The notes under the pieces were generated by a model that had not been told where the DNA came from, ran no database searches, and saw nothing but the letters and a program-made list of their open reading frames with translations. From NCBI GenBank assembly GCA_037044905.1, contig JBAOKB010000037.1, forward strand, positions 496,001 through 560,000: a stretch of DNA of 64,000 nucleotides. Direction: 5' to 3'. This document shows positions 10,859 to 21,360 of this stretch, one piece after another. Every line of letters begins with the position of its first letter. Position 1 is the first letter of the stretch. The DNA is from Hortaea werneckii. Taxonomy: Eukaryota; Ascomycota; Dothideomycetes; Mycosphaerellales; Teratosphaeriaceae. Position numbers and translations under genes: made by a program.

Positions 10859-12052
10859 CGCTATTCTGTGGAGCCACTGTTCAGGCGTGACGCCTGAGTT
10901 ACGATGGACGTAGTGTGTGCTTGACGATCGCGTGGTGGCTTGCCTTTGAACTGCGCTGGGCGAACATCGGCGAATGCACCGGCAGCAAGCTTGCGCGCTT
11001 CGGGACCGACTCATCTGATACCTACCTACATATCTAGGTACTTGAAACCCAGTCTATGATTGCGGCACCAAAACATGAATTTGTAGAACCTACAATGCCT
11101 ACGACGTATGCCACAGTCTCCATCGATTCAACTAAGCTTGGAGTACATAGACATGCAACTAGGACAAGGATTGGGGAGACACTCCCCGCTAACATCCAAT
11201 TCTTTACCATGTTTCTACCATTACTATGTCAATATGTCGCTCATGAAGGCATGCTCGAATCGAAAGCTGTTGAGGCCGTTGCCCCGGCTGCGTAGGTAGA
11301 ACAGTATCATAGAACATCATGAAGGATGGCAAAACAGTAGATCGCCGAGCTGTCAGTATGTCAGCTGCTATGATGGAGCCAGACCAGTGCTGAAGGTCGG
11401 CGACAGAGGGAGCGGGACGCTGGGCCGCATTGCAAGTGGGTATGGGGCCGAAACTCTGTCCAGACACCCTGACTGATGCCACGTGAGGTGGTGGTGTGGT
11501 CGTAGACCTAGTCGATCAAAATGCAAATGCACTAGCTCCAAGCACATAGGATGACAAGAAAAGTGCAAGATCCAGTACCGCTTACATGAGAGGCGTAAAG
11601 GCTTTGATAATCGACATTCATGTCCGTTTAAGGGACGTGGACAGTGGCGAAAACAAAGGAACTAAGCCGACGGTTGTGATTGGCTCGGCTTTGCGCCATC
11701 GGCGACCTTCAGCGCCGGCGCGGGCGATCCTTCGATGGTGAAGAACAGCGCTGGAAGCACGACATCTTGCGAAGCCACGAGGAAGAGACTAACCGAGCCG
11801 GAACATTGATCGGATTACACACCCACCGCACTCACGCCACACACGACAATATAACAATACTGCGCCAGTGTTCTACAACGACGCCGCAAAAGCACGACAT
11901 CCCACCCGAACGCCGACATCCTCCAGTCTTCGCTACCTGATAAGGCCCGCGGAAAGCAGCATTTGGTCATACCACCCACGAGCACGCAATCAAGGCTTGC
12001 TCAAGCCTGGCGTGTAGCTACTGGATGTTGGTCTGAAACCTTTCCCGCCAAC
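10859..12052. promoter_or_regulatory. divergent intergenic region between atg17 and sconB
   Basis: 1.2 kb separates two divergent starts, with no convincing coding sequence. A TACCTACCTA...TCTAGGTA palindrome-like element lies at about 11019-11042, some 170 nt upstream of the atg17 start. Promoters of both genes must lie here; exact elements are not resolved. Confidence 0.5.
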
Positions 12053-14470
12053 ATGGCATCAGTCGAGCAAGCGAGCACGGCAGCCATTTCGAAGCACCAC
12101 ACGGAAGAAGCGGAGCCATCAAGGTCCACGCGACAGCAACAGCAGCCAACACCAAACGACGAAGAAGGCGTAGACTTGCGTGACTATGATGAGAAAGAGC
12201 ACGACCAAGGAGAACTTTGCCGACACGACCATGACCACGAGCGCTTGAGAAACCGCTACCGGAAGGACGTTAGCGACGGCGAGCACAACATCTCCATCCC
12301 CGCGAGCTCGAAGCACGCAGAGAAGACGGTGGCGCCATTCCTTTCAGAGCATATCCCGATGCAGTACAATCCAGTCGGCGGGCACCATGCTCCTATGCAT
12401 AACCAACACACATCCCACCAACAGCCGGCCGACGACAGCGTCTACCACCACGACCCTTCCCCGCCTCAAGACCGAACCAACACGAAGTTCTGCTACCGTC
12501 ATCGCCCGGACTTGAAGTGTCGACGTCAAGCCAACGAGCCCAGCATGGAGCAGCTGCAGAACGAGCTGGCCTCGCTCTCCCAGTCCGACCAGCAAGCCAT
12601 CTCTCACGTGTGGTCCCTCTTCTCCGCCGCACCCGCGAAACATCGCAACCTGATGCTTCAAGGCATTCTAACTCAGTGCTGCTTTCCGCAGCTCTCCTTC
12701 ATTTCCGCTTCAGTCCGCGACCTGATCAAAATCGACTTCCTATCCGCTCTGCCTCCCGAACTCGGCTTCAAGATCTTGTGCTACCTTGACACGACCTCGC
12801 TCTGCAAAGCCGCACAGGTGAGCCAACGGTGGAGGAGTTTGGCGGACGATGATGTGGTTTGGCACAAGATGTGTGAGCAGCATATCGACAGGAAGTGTAC
12901 CAAGTGTGGTTGGGGATTGCCCTTGCTGGAGAGGAAAAGGCTACGGTGCGAGAAGAGACAGATACAACTACGCGCGATGGGTAGAGGAGAAAACTCTTGG
13001 AGTCCGGCCATCACACCGGTCCCTGAGGAGCTGCCGGTGTCTGCAGTACAGTCTGGCGCTGGTGAGGGCAGCTCGGCTGGTGTGAAAAGGGGCTTAGAAT
13101 CTGGGCCGCCAAGTCCAGTATCGGTTAAGAGATTGTGTTCGCGTCCAGTCCCTGCGTCTGGCGAGGAGGCTCCTAGAAGCGGTGAAGGCGAGGTGGGATA
13201 CTTTGAACCGAAGCGACGACCGTGGAAGGATGTGTACAAGGACAGATTCAAAGTGGGCACGGCCTGGAAGTACGGAAGGTGCTCGACAAAGGTCTTCAAG
13301 GGACACAGCAACGGCGTAATGTGTGTGCAGTTTGACGAGAATGTCCTCATCACCGGATCTTACGATTCTACCGTCAAAGTATGGGACATACACACTGGTG
13401 AGGCGTTGAGGACGTTGACGGGCCACACGAGTGGGATAAGATGTCTGCAATTTGACGACAATAAACTTATGACGGGCTCTCTGGATTCTACACTCCGACT
13501 GTGGAACTGGAGAACTGGGCAGTGTCTAAGGACTTTCCAGGCGCACAGCGAGGGCATCCTGACTTTACATTTCAACGGGCCTCGTTTTGTTGCTACGGGT
13601 TCGATGGACAAGACTATTCGCGTCTGGGACAGCGAGAACAAGCAAACATTTCTCCTCCGCGGCCACACCGATTGGGTGAACTGTGTCAAAGTCGACGAAG
13701 CCTCCCGGACCCTATTTTCCGCTTCGGACGATCTAACCGTCCGACTCTGGGATCTGGACAGCAGGGAATGCATCAAAGTCTTCGAAGGGCACGTTGGTCA
13801 AGTCCAGCAGATCGTCCCACTGCCGGCCGAGTTCGAATTAGACGAGGAGGTCGCTTCCGGCGTAGCCAAAGGCGACGACGAGAACGACGACACCAGCAGC
13901 GTGTCCTCCGCCGCCGAGTCCCTTAGACGCGACTCCCCCGTCCCAGCACCGACAGCCAAAATCCCCTTCTGGCCTACCGATGACGACCGTCCCGCCCCAC
14001 CCCGCTACATGCTCACCGGCGCCCTCGACTCCACCATCCGGCTCTGGAACGTCCACTCCTCGCCCTCCCTGCACCCCTCCTCCACCGACCCCAACACCCA
14101 CAACCCTAACAAAGACCCCCATCATCACCATCCCACCGAAGAAGGCGCAACATCCTCAAGCACCAACACCTCCTTCATCCAACTCCCCACCGACCCCCTC
14201 ACCAACTCCCACACCCCGCGCGCCGCCTCCTGCCTCCGCACCTTCTTCGGCCACGTCGAGGGCATCTGGGCCCTGGCCGCCGACCACCTCCGCCTCGTCA
14301 GCGGCTCCGAGGACCGCATGATGAAGGTCTGGGATCCCCGGACGGGCAAGTGCGAGAGGACTTTTACGGGCCATGCGGGTCCCATCACGTGTTGTTGGTT
14401 GAGCGATTGGGCGGTCGCGAGTGGGGGGGAGGATTGTGAGGTGCGGATGTTGGTTTTTGGGGATCGGTGA
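12053..14470 (+). CDS. sconB: F-box/WD40 sulfur metabolite repression protein (sconB / scon-2 / Met30 type)
   Basis: A single exon encodes 805 residues from the ATG at 12053 (MASVEQASTAA). The first 140 or so residues are charged and His/Gln-rich. The conserved core then begins with FCYRHRPDLKCRRQANEPSM and QQAISHVWSLFSAAPAKHRN. An F-box follows at about residues 226-272 (DFLSALPPELGFKILCYLD), then the C-rich HIDRKCTKCGWGLPLL. Seven WD40 repeats begin near residue 407 (CSTKVFKGHSNGVMCVQF) and run to the C terminus. SconB/Met30 is the substrate receptor of an SCF ubiquitin ligase that inactivates the bZIP activator of sulfur assimilation when cysteine or methionine is plentiful. Acidic and Ser/Thr/His-rich inserts around the sixth blade, plus the long head, make it larger than the roughly 650-700 residues I expect. 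Confidence 0.93.
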   Translation: MASVEQASTAAISKHHTEEAEPSRSTRQQQQPTPNDEEGVDLRDYDEKEHDQGELCRHDHDHERLRNRYRKDVSDGEHNISIPASSKHAEKTVAPFLSEHIPMQYNPVGGHHAPMHNQHTSHQQPADDSVYHHDPSPPQDRTNTKFCYRHRPDLKCRRQANEPSMEQLQNELASLSQSDQQAISHVWSLFSAAPAKHRNLMLQGILTQCCFPQLSFISASVRDLIKIDFLSALPPELGFKILCYLDTTSLCKAAQVSQRWRSLADDDVVWHKMCEQHIDRKCTKCGWGLPLLERKRLRCEKRQIQLRAMGRGENSWSPAITPVPEELPVSAVQSGAGEGSSAGVKRGLESGPPSPVSVKRLCSRPVPASGEEAPRSGEGEVGYFEPKRRPWKDVYKDRFKVGTAWKYGRCSTKVFKGHSNGVMCVQFDENVLITGSYDSTVKVWDIHTGEALRTLTGHTSGIRCLQFDDNKLMTGSLDSTLRLWNWRTGQCLRTFQAHSEGILTLHFNGPRFVATGSMDKTIRVWDSENKQTFLLRGHTDWVNCVKVDEASRTLFSASDDLTVRLWDLDSRECIKVFEGHVGQVQQIVPLPAEFELDEEVASGVAKGDDENDDTSSVSSAAESLRRDSPVPAPTAKIPFWPTDDDRPAPPRYMLTGALDSTIRLWNVHSSPSLHPSSTDPNTHNPNKDPHHHHPTEEGATSSSTNTSFIQLPTDPLTNSHTPRAASCLRTFFGHVEGIWALAADHLRLVSGSEDRMMKVWDPRTGKCERTFTGHAGPITCCWLSDWAVASGGEDCEVRMLVFGDR

Positions 14471-14933
14471 GTGGGTTATAAGGGTATAAATCCGGTTGGG
14501 TTTTCATGTGGGTTTCTGATGATGCGTTGTGGCAATTCGGCTTTTTCCATTTGATCAGCGCTGGTGTTATGGGATGACATTTGTTGGGAATTCGGTATGG
14601 TTTTTCTTTCCCTTTTTCCTTTTGGTTGTTTATGATGGCAATGGTAGATACCCGGGTAATGGAGTTATATATGAGGTTTTAACTCTCTGCCTTCCTAATA
14701 TGAATATGTGTATGTTTTAAATAGAATACCAGACGTGGATCTTTAGTTTAGATCAATCATCGCCTTCTTCTGGCTTGCGTTTCACTATGTCTCATCATTG
14801 TCCGTGAATTTTTGAGCGGTGCTTCTTGAAGCTGTATCCTGCTCCGCACGCACCTCACACTGTGAAATGCACAATTGGCTTGCCTTTTGGTACTTGGCTT
14901 ACTATTTGCTGACTCTGCTCTCTGCTCTACAAA
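14471..14933. other. short intergenic region between convergent genes
   Basis: 463 nt between the sconB stop and the stop of the minus-strand STAND-like gene. The sequence is T-rich with TATATGAGG/ATAGAATA-like stretches, fitting 3' ends of both transcripts. No ORF is supported. Confidence 0.5.
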
Positions 14934-16885
14934 TCAATCGTCGTCTGACGGACCTATGAAAGGGTACAGACTCGCTACGTCATCTGCTTGGACGTCATCG
15001 CTCTCTAGTTCAAAAGTGACCATTTCCAGCTGTCCGCGTTGTGCTTGCAATGCTAAAGCATCGACGAACCCATCGCTCGTAAAGCAGACCTTGTTTGCAG
15101 GCGACATTACTCCGTGCTCAGTATCGGTGCCGCATAAGTACTCGATCATGCAAGACAGATCCTGAGTATGTTCCGTATCTGCACGTTGCTCTAGCGCCTG
15201 CATGCCATCAATTAAGAAAAATGCCGGCGATTCCGGGGAGTTGACGATGTCCATGAGAAGCGCAAGCACGTCTTCGATTAGGCAGTCCTCCCCACAGGCC
15301 GCAGAGAAGCGAGAGGGGGAGAGATCTCGGTCACTGCGTATTACGCTGGGCAGATGCGGTACCAGCTGTGCGATAAAGCAACGAACGAGCTCCGACAAGA
15401 TCTGGCGAGGACTTAGCTGCGCGGTCCTGATGGAGTCACAGAAGAATGACAGGACTGGACATCCACCGTCTTGCAGTGCCACCATTAAGGCTATCGCTGT
15501 GAGTGTATTCTGCGATGGCGAAGGCACATGAGCAGGACCCTGTATCCAGAGGTTGGGGCCAACAGCACCGTCTAGCCAGTTGTGCAGCTTCAGTACTACT
15601 TGGCTATCCGTTTCAAGATGCGTGGCCCGATGACTATGGGTTTTGGCATCATTGAGTGGCAAACTCAACAGTCTTTCGAAATCCGGGACTTGATGGATGA
15701 TCTCTTGTTTGTCTACCTGAATGACATGCACTTCGGGCTGCTCATCTTCAAGTTGCTGTTCTTCTGGAGCCGTCAGCAGCAAAGGTGGAGACGAATCGGA
15801 GCATGAGCTGCGTCGTGGACGCCTCCTGACATCAAGGCCCTCGAGATACGTCTGGAGACGACAACCTAGCTTTAAGAGAGCATCGTCGAGCTCGGCTTTC
15901 GTCACGACTGAGGCCAGAATAGTCTGTATGCTCTTCTGCTCGTGCAGCTTTGCTGCGCGATCGATTCGCTCCGACAGCCGGTCGATTTGTGCCTGCCTTG
16001 TGCTGAAAAGCTTGGTCATGGCGCTTTTGTCGAAGCTGAGAGAGAATCGCTTCCATCCGGAGCTGCTCCATGTGGCAAATACGTCGGTCAGATACTGGAA
16101 CACCACCACGTAAAGCTCTTGGACGTCTTTCTGGATTGATGGGAGATCTGGATGGGCAAGGACTTGCTTCTTCCAGTGCATGATATCTTCACATAGTTGC
16201 TCGAGGCTATCCGTCAGCGCAAGGGCAATATCTTCGTGATTGATGGTGGCCTGTGAGACATCAATCTACCGATCCTTGCTCGTTCAGAGCCGTGGCCTAC
16301 CTTTACAATACATGCCATGCTGCCTGTGATCAAGGAGACATACTTGTCGTTGTTGGGAAAGACTTCGAGAATCTGACTGTGGTCGTCCATAGATCTTGCT
16401 ACCTTGGCGAATGTCGACTTCACTCGACCGAATTTCGTTCCATCTCGCGCTGCTTGCCATCTCTTTTGAGCTACTTCTATCGATTCGAACAGCATGGATA
16501 AACTTGGGGGCTTGCCTCGCAGCGGCAATCGATGTTCTTCTGGTAGCTGCCGTTGGAACTTTTCCCAAGCCTTAGCAAGATCACGACCGTGTTTGAGAAG
16601 GCGTGTCTCCTCCGGGACCGCCGTTCTGCCAAATGGTCAGCAACATGGCCATGAGAAGGACATGAGTATCTACATTTGCGAAATCCTGTCAGCATCCGCG
16701 AAGAGCAAGGCCCATTCTCGATGATGCTGATCTGCACGCGCTTCCAGTCGCTGATCCGCTTCTACTTTCGAGGCTAGGGCTCGTGAGAGCGTGTGGTCGC
16801 TCGTGCCATCCTCCGTCTCGTGTTGAGAGAATCGGCGTAGGATTCCTGGAGATGAACGAGCGGCATCTGGATACTGCCGTTGCAT
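14934..16885 (-). CDS. fungal STAND/NACHT-like protein with DUF7708-like N-terminal region and degenerate P-loop
   Basis: Three exons, 16885-16674, 16625-16301 and 16250-14934, encode 617 residues. Introns of 48 and 50 nt both restore the frame (RISQI|TAVPEE, ACIVK|ATINHE). Residues about 85-260 (AWEKFQRQLPEEHRLP, KYVSLITGSMACIVKATINH, WKRFSLSF) match the helical DUF7708-type region found before NACHT modules in fungal NLR-like proteins. The expected nucleotide-binding site appears as LWIQGPAHVPSPSQNT at residues 413-428, where a functional protein would have a GxxGxGKS/T loop; the Lys-Ser/Thr is missing. The downstream PVLSFFCDS and Walker-B-like AFFLIDGMQALE (residues 320-331) are kept. The protein then stops without ankyrin, WD or TPR repeats. 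It is probably unable to hydrolyse NTP and may be a regulatory remnant. It is divergent to an AAA ATPase gene. Confidence 0.78.
15504..15539 (-). other. degenerate Walker A site in the STAND-like gene
   Basis: This segment encodes GPAHVPSPSQNT, in the place where related fungal NACHT proteins carry GPPGTGKST-like residues. The flanking LWI and the later FFCD and FFLIDG motifs fix the alignment. The catalytic lysine and the following Ser/Thr are absent. Confidence 0.65.
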
Positions 16886-17628
16886 TGGATTCCAATCAAA
16901 GCGACGAGGACTTCTTGACGATTTTCACGCTCATTGAATCAGATCAAAATGATGGTTGGATGAGATTGCCACGTTAAATGGCCCTGGCTACGCGGCAAAC
17001 AAGCTTCCCAATGGAACCATCAGGCTTGGTCGTCATGTTCTGGGCCTTCTGGCTGCATCTGTCGTTGTATGCATGCAGTCATATTCTATTGCCGGGAGCT
17101 TGGCAAGTGACCTTCGCCGATGACGACGATCCTGGAGCGGGCTGTGATATGACCGCAGATGAAACCCCATCGCTACGAGATACTTTTGCTAACAGCGACG
17201 TTTGGAAGGGTTGTAATCTAGTCTTAGATAAGTTACATCGCTACAACATACCTTGGCTAGCAACGACGTTGGAATGGACTGTGATCTGACCCCAGATAAG
17301 ACCTGCATTGCTACAAAGTGACACTTTGAACGGATGTCTAGAAAAAAGTTTATCCTTCTCCAATTTGCTCTGAGAAGTATCATTATCAGCGTGGCGGCTT
17401 ACCTGCAGGCGCTTATGCACCATGGCTACGATTGCCCCTCCACACCTCGTCTATTGAAGACGTCCAGGTCTGACAACTCGAAATTTTTTGGAATTTCATG
17501 CTTTTCTGCTCTACAAAACAACACGAAATTCGAAGCCGCTGCATGAAATTGTCGCTGAATTTTCTCTTGCGCCGATTTTGGCATCTTCAGCAACTTCTGA
17601 GCAGTTCGGCCCGGAATAACACGCAGAC
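16886..17628. promoter_or_regulatory. divergent intergenic region of the STAND-like / AAA gene pair
   Basis: 743 nt between the two divergent ATGs at 16885 and 17629. It contains a degenerate triplicated repeat (17143-17340). A 103-codon plus-strand ORF at 16978-17289 starts at an ATG, covers the first two repeat copies and is not otherwise supported. Confidence 0.5.
17143..17340. repeat. three degenerate tandem copies, period 68-69 bp
   Basis: Copies begin at 17143 (TGTGATATGACCGCAGATGA), 17212 (TGTAATCTAGTCTTAGATAA) and 17280 (TGTGATCTGACCCCAGATAA). Within each copy the landmarks CAT(C/T)GCTAC and (G/C)(C/A)AACGACGTT(T)GGAA recur in the same order, the latter only as far as the third copy is preserved. 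The copies have diverged by many substitutions and one indel, so the duplication is old. Confidence 0.6.
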
Positions 17629-20343
17629 ATGTCTTCCTCTGGAAGCCAACCGTCTGAGAGTGACATCGATGAAAATGAGCATTCAAATACTGCGTATAAT
17701 GAGCTTTCAGGGGATTTGGTTAGTCGACAATGAGACTTAGAAAAGGTCTACAGCTGATAAATTCTCGAAGCGCTCGGTCCCAATTCTATGGACGCTCGTT
17801 TTGTCTCGACGCCTCTTTCGTGGGGAAAGAGGTGAGACTCGAGAAGACGGTCTTTTTGCTCAAGCAACTCCATTCGACCTGGAGAGGATCACACAGGAGC
17901 GCACACTACAAACCCAAATTGAAACCGACGAAGTATCGGTTGCATCGAGTCAAAACGTCATCGAGGTCACCACAAATTTATTCGATCCGCGAAAGCAAGT
18001 CTATGCAGGCCGAGCTCGCGGAAGAAGTACCTTGCTCCCCATTGACAAGTTAAGCAAGGAAATACACAGCTGCGTTAGTTTCGGCCAGTCGATAACTTTA
18101 CGCTCCTCGCTTGTACGAAAAGCTCTGCAATCAATGATGGAATATTATCCTAGACACCCCACTTCGAGCTTTGATGACGAAGTAACCATTGAAGAGCCGT
18201 TCGCGGTCCTCATCCATCATTTTCCGAAGATCAACGAATATGTTGTCTCTGAAGAGAATTCGGATCATCTCAGTCAATCCGCACATCAGTTAGTCCGTAC
18301 CCACCTGGCGACTCTCAGAGATTTTTTAAAACCAATATATGAAGACGTACAAAGCGCAATGCAGCCAGCTGTCCAAGCAAACGCCATCACGTTCGACTTA
18401 TTGTGGTATATTCTTCGACCTGGAACAGACGTATACATCATCACGGATGGCATTCCTCATGTATGTGTGATCGAATCGGTCTCGGGGAAAACAAAAAGAT
18501 CCGTCAATCCCACTAAAGAAGTCAAGAAGTGGTCAATAAGAATGTGGTGCCTTGACACTGCTGATGGCCTCACTATGTCGCGAAGACGCAGACGTAGATA
18601 CATAAGAAGCTTCAACGGCATGCGTGATATGGTCTCATTGCCAGTATGTCCTGTCTCTGTCTGGGACGCCCTTGATGCTGGCGCAAGGCGAGCTCAGGTT
18701 CTGAGCAGAAATATTTTGTATCTTGAAGGTCTTCAAAATAACCAGAGAGGACACATGCATTGCCTCTACGATGGGCCTGACATCGAAAATGGCGGCAGAG
18801 TAAGTGGTCTTAATCGGTCAAGCTTCTACGCGACATCTCACCGGCTGTAGCACCGTGGCAAAGTCGTCATCGATCACGAAAACTCTGAAATTGATATCGA
18901 CAAACGATTCCTTCCTCCTGACGAGCACTCCAAGTTTGCCAAGTACGATACTGTTTACCTTCGAGATCAGCCGCCCATCATCCCGAAAAGAAGACGGAGG
19001 AGCCGTTCGCCGCCATATCGGCGAAGGCGATCCATCTCGTCGATTTCCTCTTCGTCCTCTTCGTCCTCTTCAGAGAAGTTGCGGACAGATTACCCTAACA
19101 CTCAATGCGGAGAAGAGCCCATCGGTAAGAAGAGACTTGGCCCCACTAAGATTACTGAACACCAAAAGCTTTTGATGTGGCCACAGGCACCTGCATTTGC
19201 GTTGAGCACAAAAAAATGGAGTGAGCAATTTGTCATATGACTAGTTGGAGCAAGAGACTGATTCTGTTGATGCAGTGACCATCTCTCTTGGACACGTGGA
19301 TCGGGTAGAACGCTCCAATGATAGCATTAAGAATCTGCAACTAGACCCTCTCGCGGCTAAGATCATCAAGGCATTGTCGATGCAACAAGACCAGAGTGGA
19401 GATTCATGGGGTGCCGATTTCATTGAAGGGAAAGGCGCAGGCCAAATTATATTGTTGCACGGTATGTAGCAGACGCATTTATACAGTATGATTTCTGGCG
19501 GCTAAATGTGTCCTTAGGACCCCCTGGAGTTGGGAAGACGTACACAGTCGGTAAGCTTTTGCATGTCTCGAGGTCGACTTGGTAGATACTAAAAGAAAAC
19601 CAGAGGGTATATCCGAATGGCTTCGACGACCACTTCTCGCGCTTACCGTTGCCGACATTGGCATCACCGAGACTAGCGTTGAGCAGGAGCTGATGAAGTG
19701 GTTCGATCTCGCCGAAGCTTGGAACGCCGTACTCTTAGTCGATGAAGCGGATATCTTTCTAGAACAGCGCAAGAATCGTGATTTGTCACGGAACGGCCTC
19801 GTCTCGGCCTTCTTGCGTCGTATGGAGTACTTCCGTGGTCTGCTTTTCCTGACCACGAATAGAGTTGGCCAAATTGACGATGCCTTCGTATCCCGTGTGC
19901 ATATGGCAATCGGCTATGAGAGACTGACCCCTGATTTCCGGCGTAACATCTGGGAAGGCTTTTTCCGCAAGCTAGAGCGCGAAAGAGCTGGAAAGATCTT
20001 GGTCGGTCCAAGCGCGAGAAAATTCGTGTTGCACAGTGACGAAGTCCGGAAGATTGAGCTGAATGGGAGAGAAATCCGGAACGCATTGCAGACTGCCATT
20101 ACTCTCGCTGAATTTGAAAGCATTGAAGGAGCTGGTGATCTTGGCGAAGGCGGAGCGCCATCGTCATCTTCACAGATTGTGGTCGTTGAGGAGGACCATT
20201 TCCGGAGAGTACTCAAGATGAGCGAAAAGTTCCATGACTACGTCACGGCCATACGGAGGGAAGACGAGATCCAGCGGGCAAAAGTACGAGGCGACCGGGA
20301 CGATTACGCCAAGGTTGGAGCAGCCGATGGTCGATCAAAGTGA
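17629..20343 (+). CDS. AAA-family ATPase with DUF7025-type N-terminal region
   Basis: Six exons (17629-17718, 17771-18799, 18851-19220, 19276-19461, 19518-19550, 19604-20343) encode 815 residues; every intron is 51-56 nt and restores the frame. The middle part (residues about 130-400; FDLLWYILRPGTDVYI, CVIESVSGK) resembles DUF7025, which precedes the ATPase module in a large fungal AAA family. A basic Arg/Ser-rich insert (KRRRRSRSPPYRRRRSIS, then nine Ser) lies near residues 415-440. The ATPase core has Walker A GPPGVGKT (559-566), Walker B VLLVDEAD (612-619), the sensor-1-like LLFLTTNRVGQIDDAF, and an arginine-finger-like VSRVHMAI. A charged C-terminal tail follows. The catalytic residues are intact. 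The substrate is unknown. It is divergent to the STAND-like gene, so co-regulation is possible. Confidence 0.9.
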
Positions 20344-21360
20344 AAGCAGCGTATCGATACCTGTTGATCGAGCAATTCGGTGAAAGGTGATCATCACCCA
20401 GATCCTTGCTGGTCTCGGGCGTTTCGTCAGCCCGGCAAGACTCATGAACATATACTCACCGGTATTCTGCAACCAAGCCAAAGACAATCTTTTTCTGTCC
20501 CATACATACACCACAGCGAGGCCTGTGACCTTCTAGTGGGTGATTACCACCCAGAGCTCCATCTTAAAGCGATGACCTCTCGAAATGGTAAACATTGCAG
20601 GCCGCCAAGGATCTCAGTGTACGAGAAAGCCCTGTGAACACACAACCTTTTCTGGACCCAACACCCGAACAACATTGTGAAGCAAAGGCGTACTGAAACA
20701 ATGCCTAGAGCGTTTCACGCGCTCCATTCCAGTCAAACTCACGCGTCCAGAAGCAGGAAGCTGCAGTCCATGATGAGTCCATGATGTGAAGGTAAGCCCT
20801 ATGCCATCAGTCTTATGTCCGACCTGCTTCTTCCAAGTAATGTCGACTCAGACACATCGGCATGATGTAGACAAGCCTCCGAAGAATGAAGATATTGCCG
20901 CCTGGGAGTCATACACAGTGATGAAGTCTCGAGCTGGGTAAGGCGTCTGCTTGGCGCATCACGACTTCTGGCACGTGCCAGAGCATAGCGACATGGCGGC
21001 ATAACAGCAACCTCTGCAGCGTTTGGAGTCTTGATTGATGCGGTTACGATGCCAGTCTTTGGACACTGATCGGCTGATAGCAAAGCGCTTGCATATACGT
21101 GGCGGTCTGCTTAGACGTCTCGTTCCCAGCCCATGCCGGACGGTTGCGCTGAGGAAGGTGCCGTGGGCCCACGATCATTTTCAATTGCTCCGATGCACCT
21201 GGGAGCCGCAGCTGTGGCTCTTCGTTTAGAAGTCTTTCTTGGCTTGTGAAAGTACGCAGGTCAGCGCAATAAAAGTTTGTTGCACGTCAGTACCCTACCG
21301 CACCACGCTAAACCCAGCCAAAACCATCATCACAACCATGACACCTCTAAGCCAGCAATC
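20344..21360. other. 1 kb intergenic region between convergent genes
   Basis: It lies between the stops of the AAA ATPase gene and the nitroreductase-like gene. Short ORFs only, none with a recognisable motif. A small direct repeat (CATGATGAGTC / CATGATGTG) occurs at about 20769-20789. Confidence 0.5.

Noticed and set aside
10859..11014. 52-residue N-terminal extension of Atg17
   Set aside because: In frame but without family similarity, and Cys/Arg-rich, unlike the Ser/Pro head seen in fungal Atg17; the ATG at 10858 fits better.
16978..17289. 103-codon ORF spanning the tandem repeat between the divergent genes
   Set aside because: Only the repeat gives it apparent order; it stops before copy 3 and has no domain or promoter evidence.
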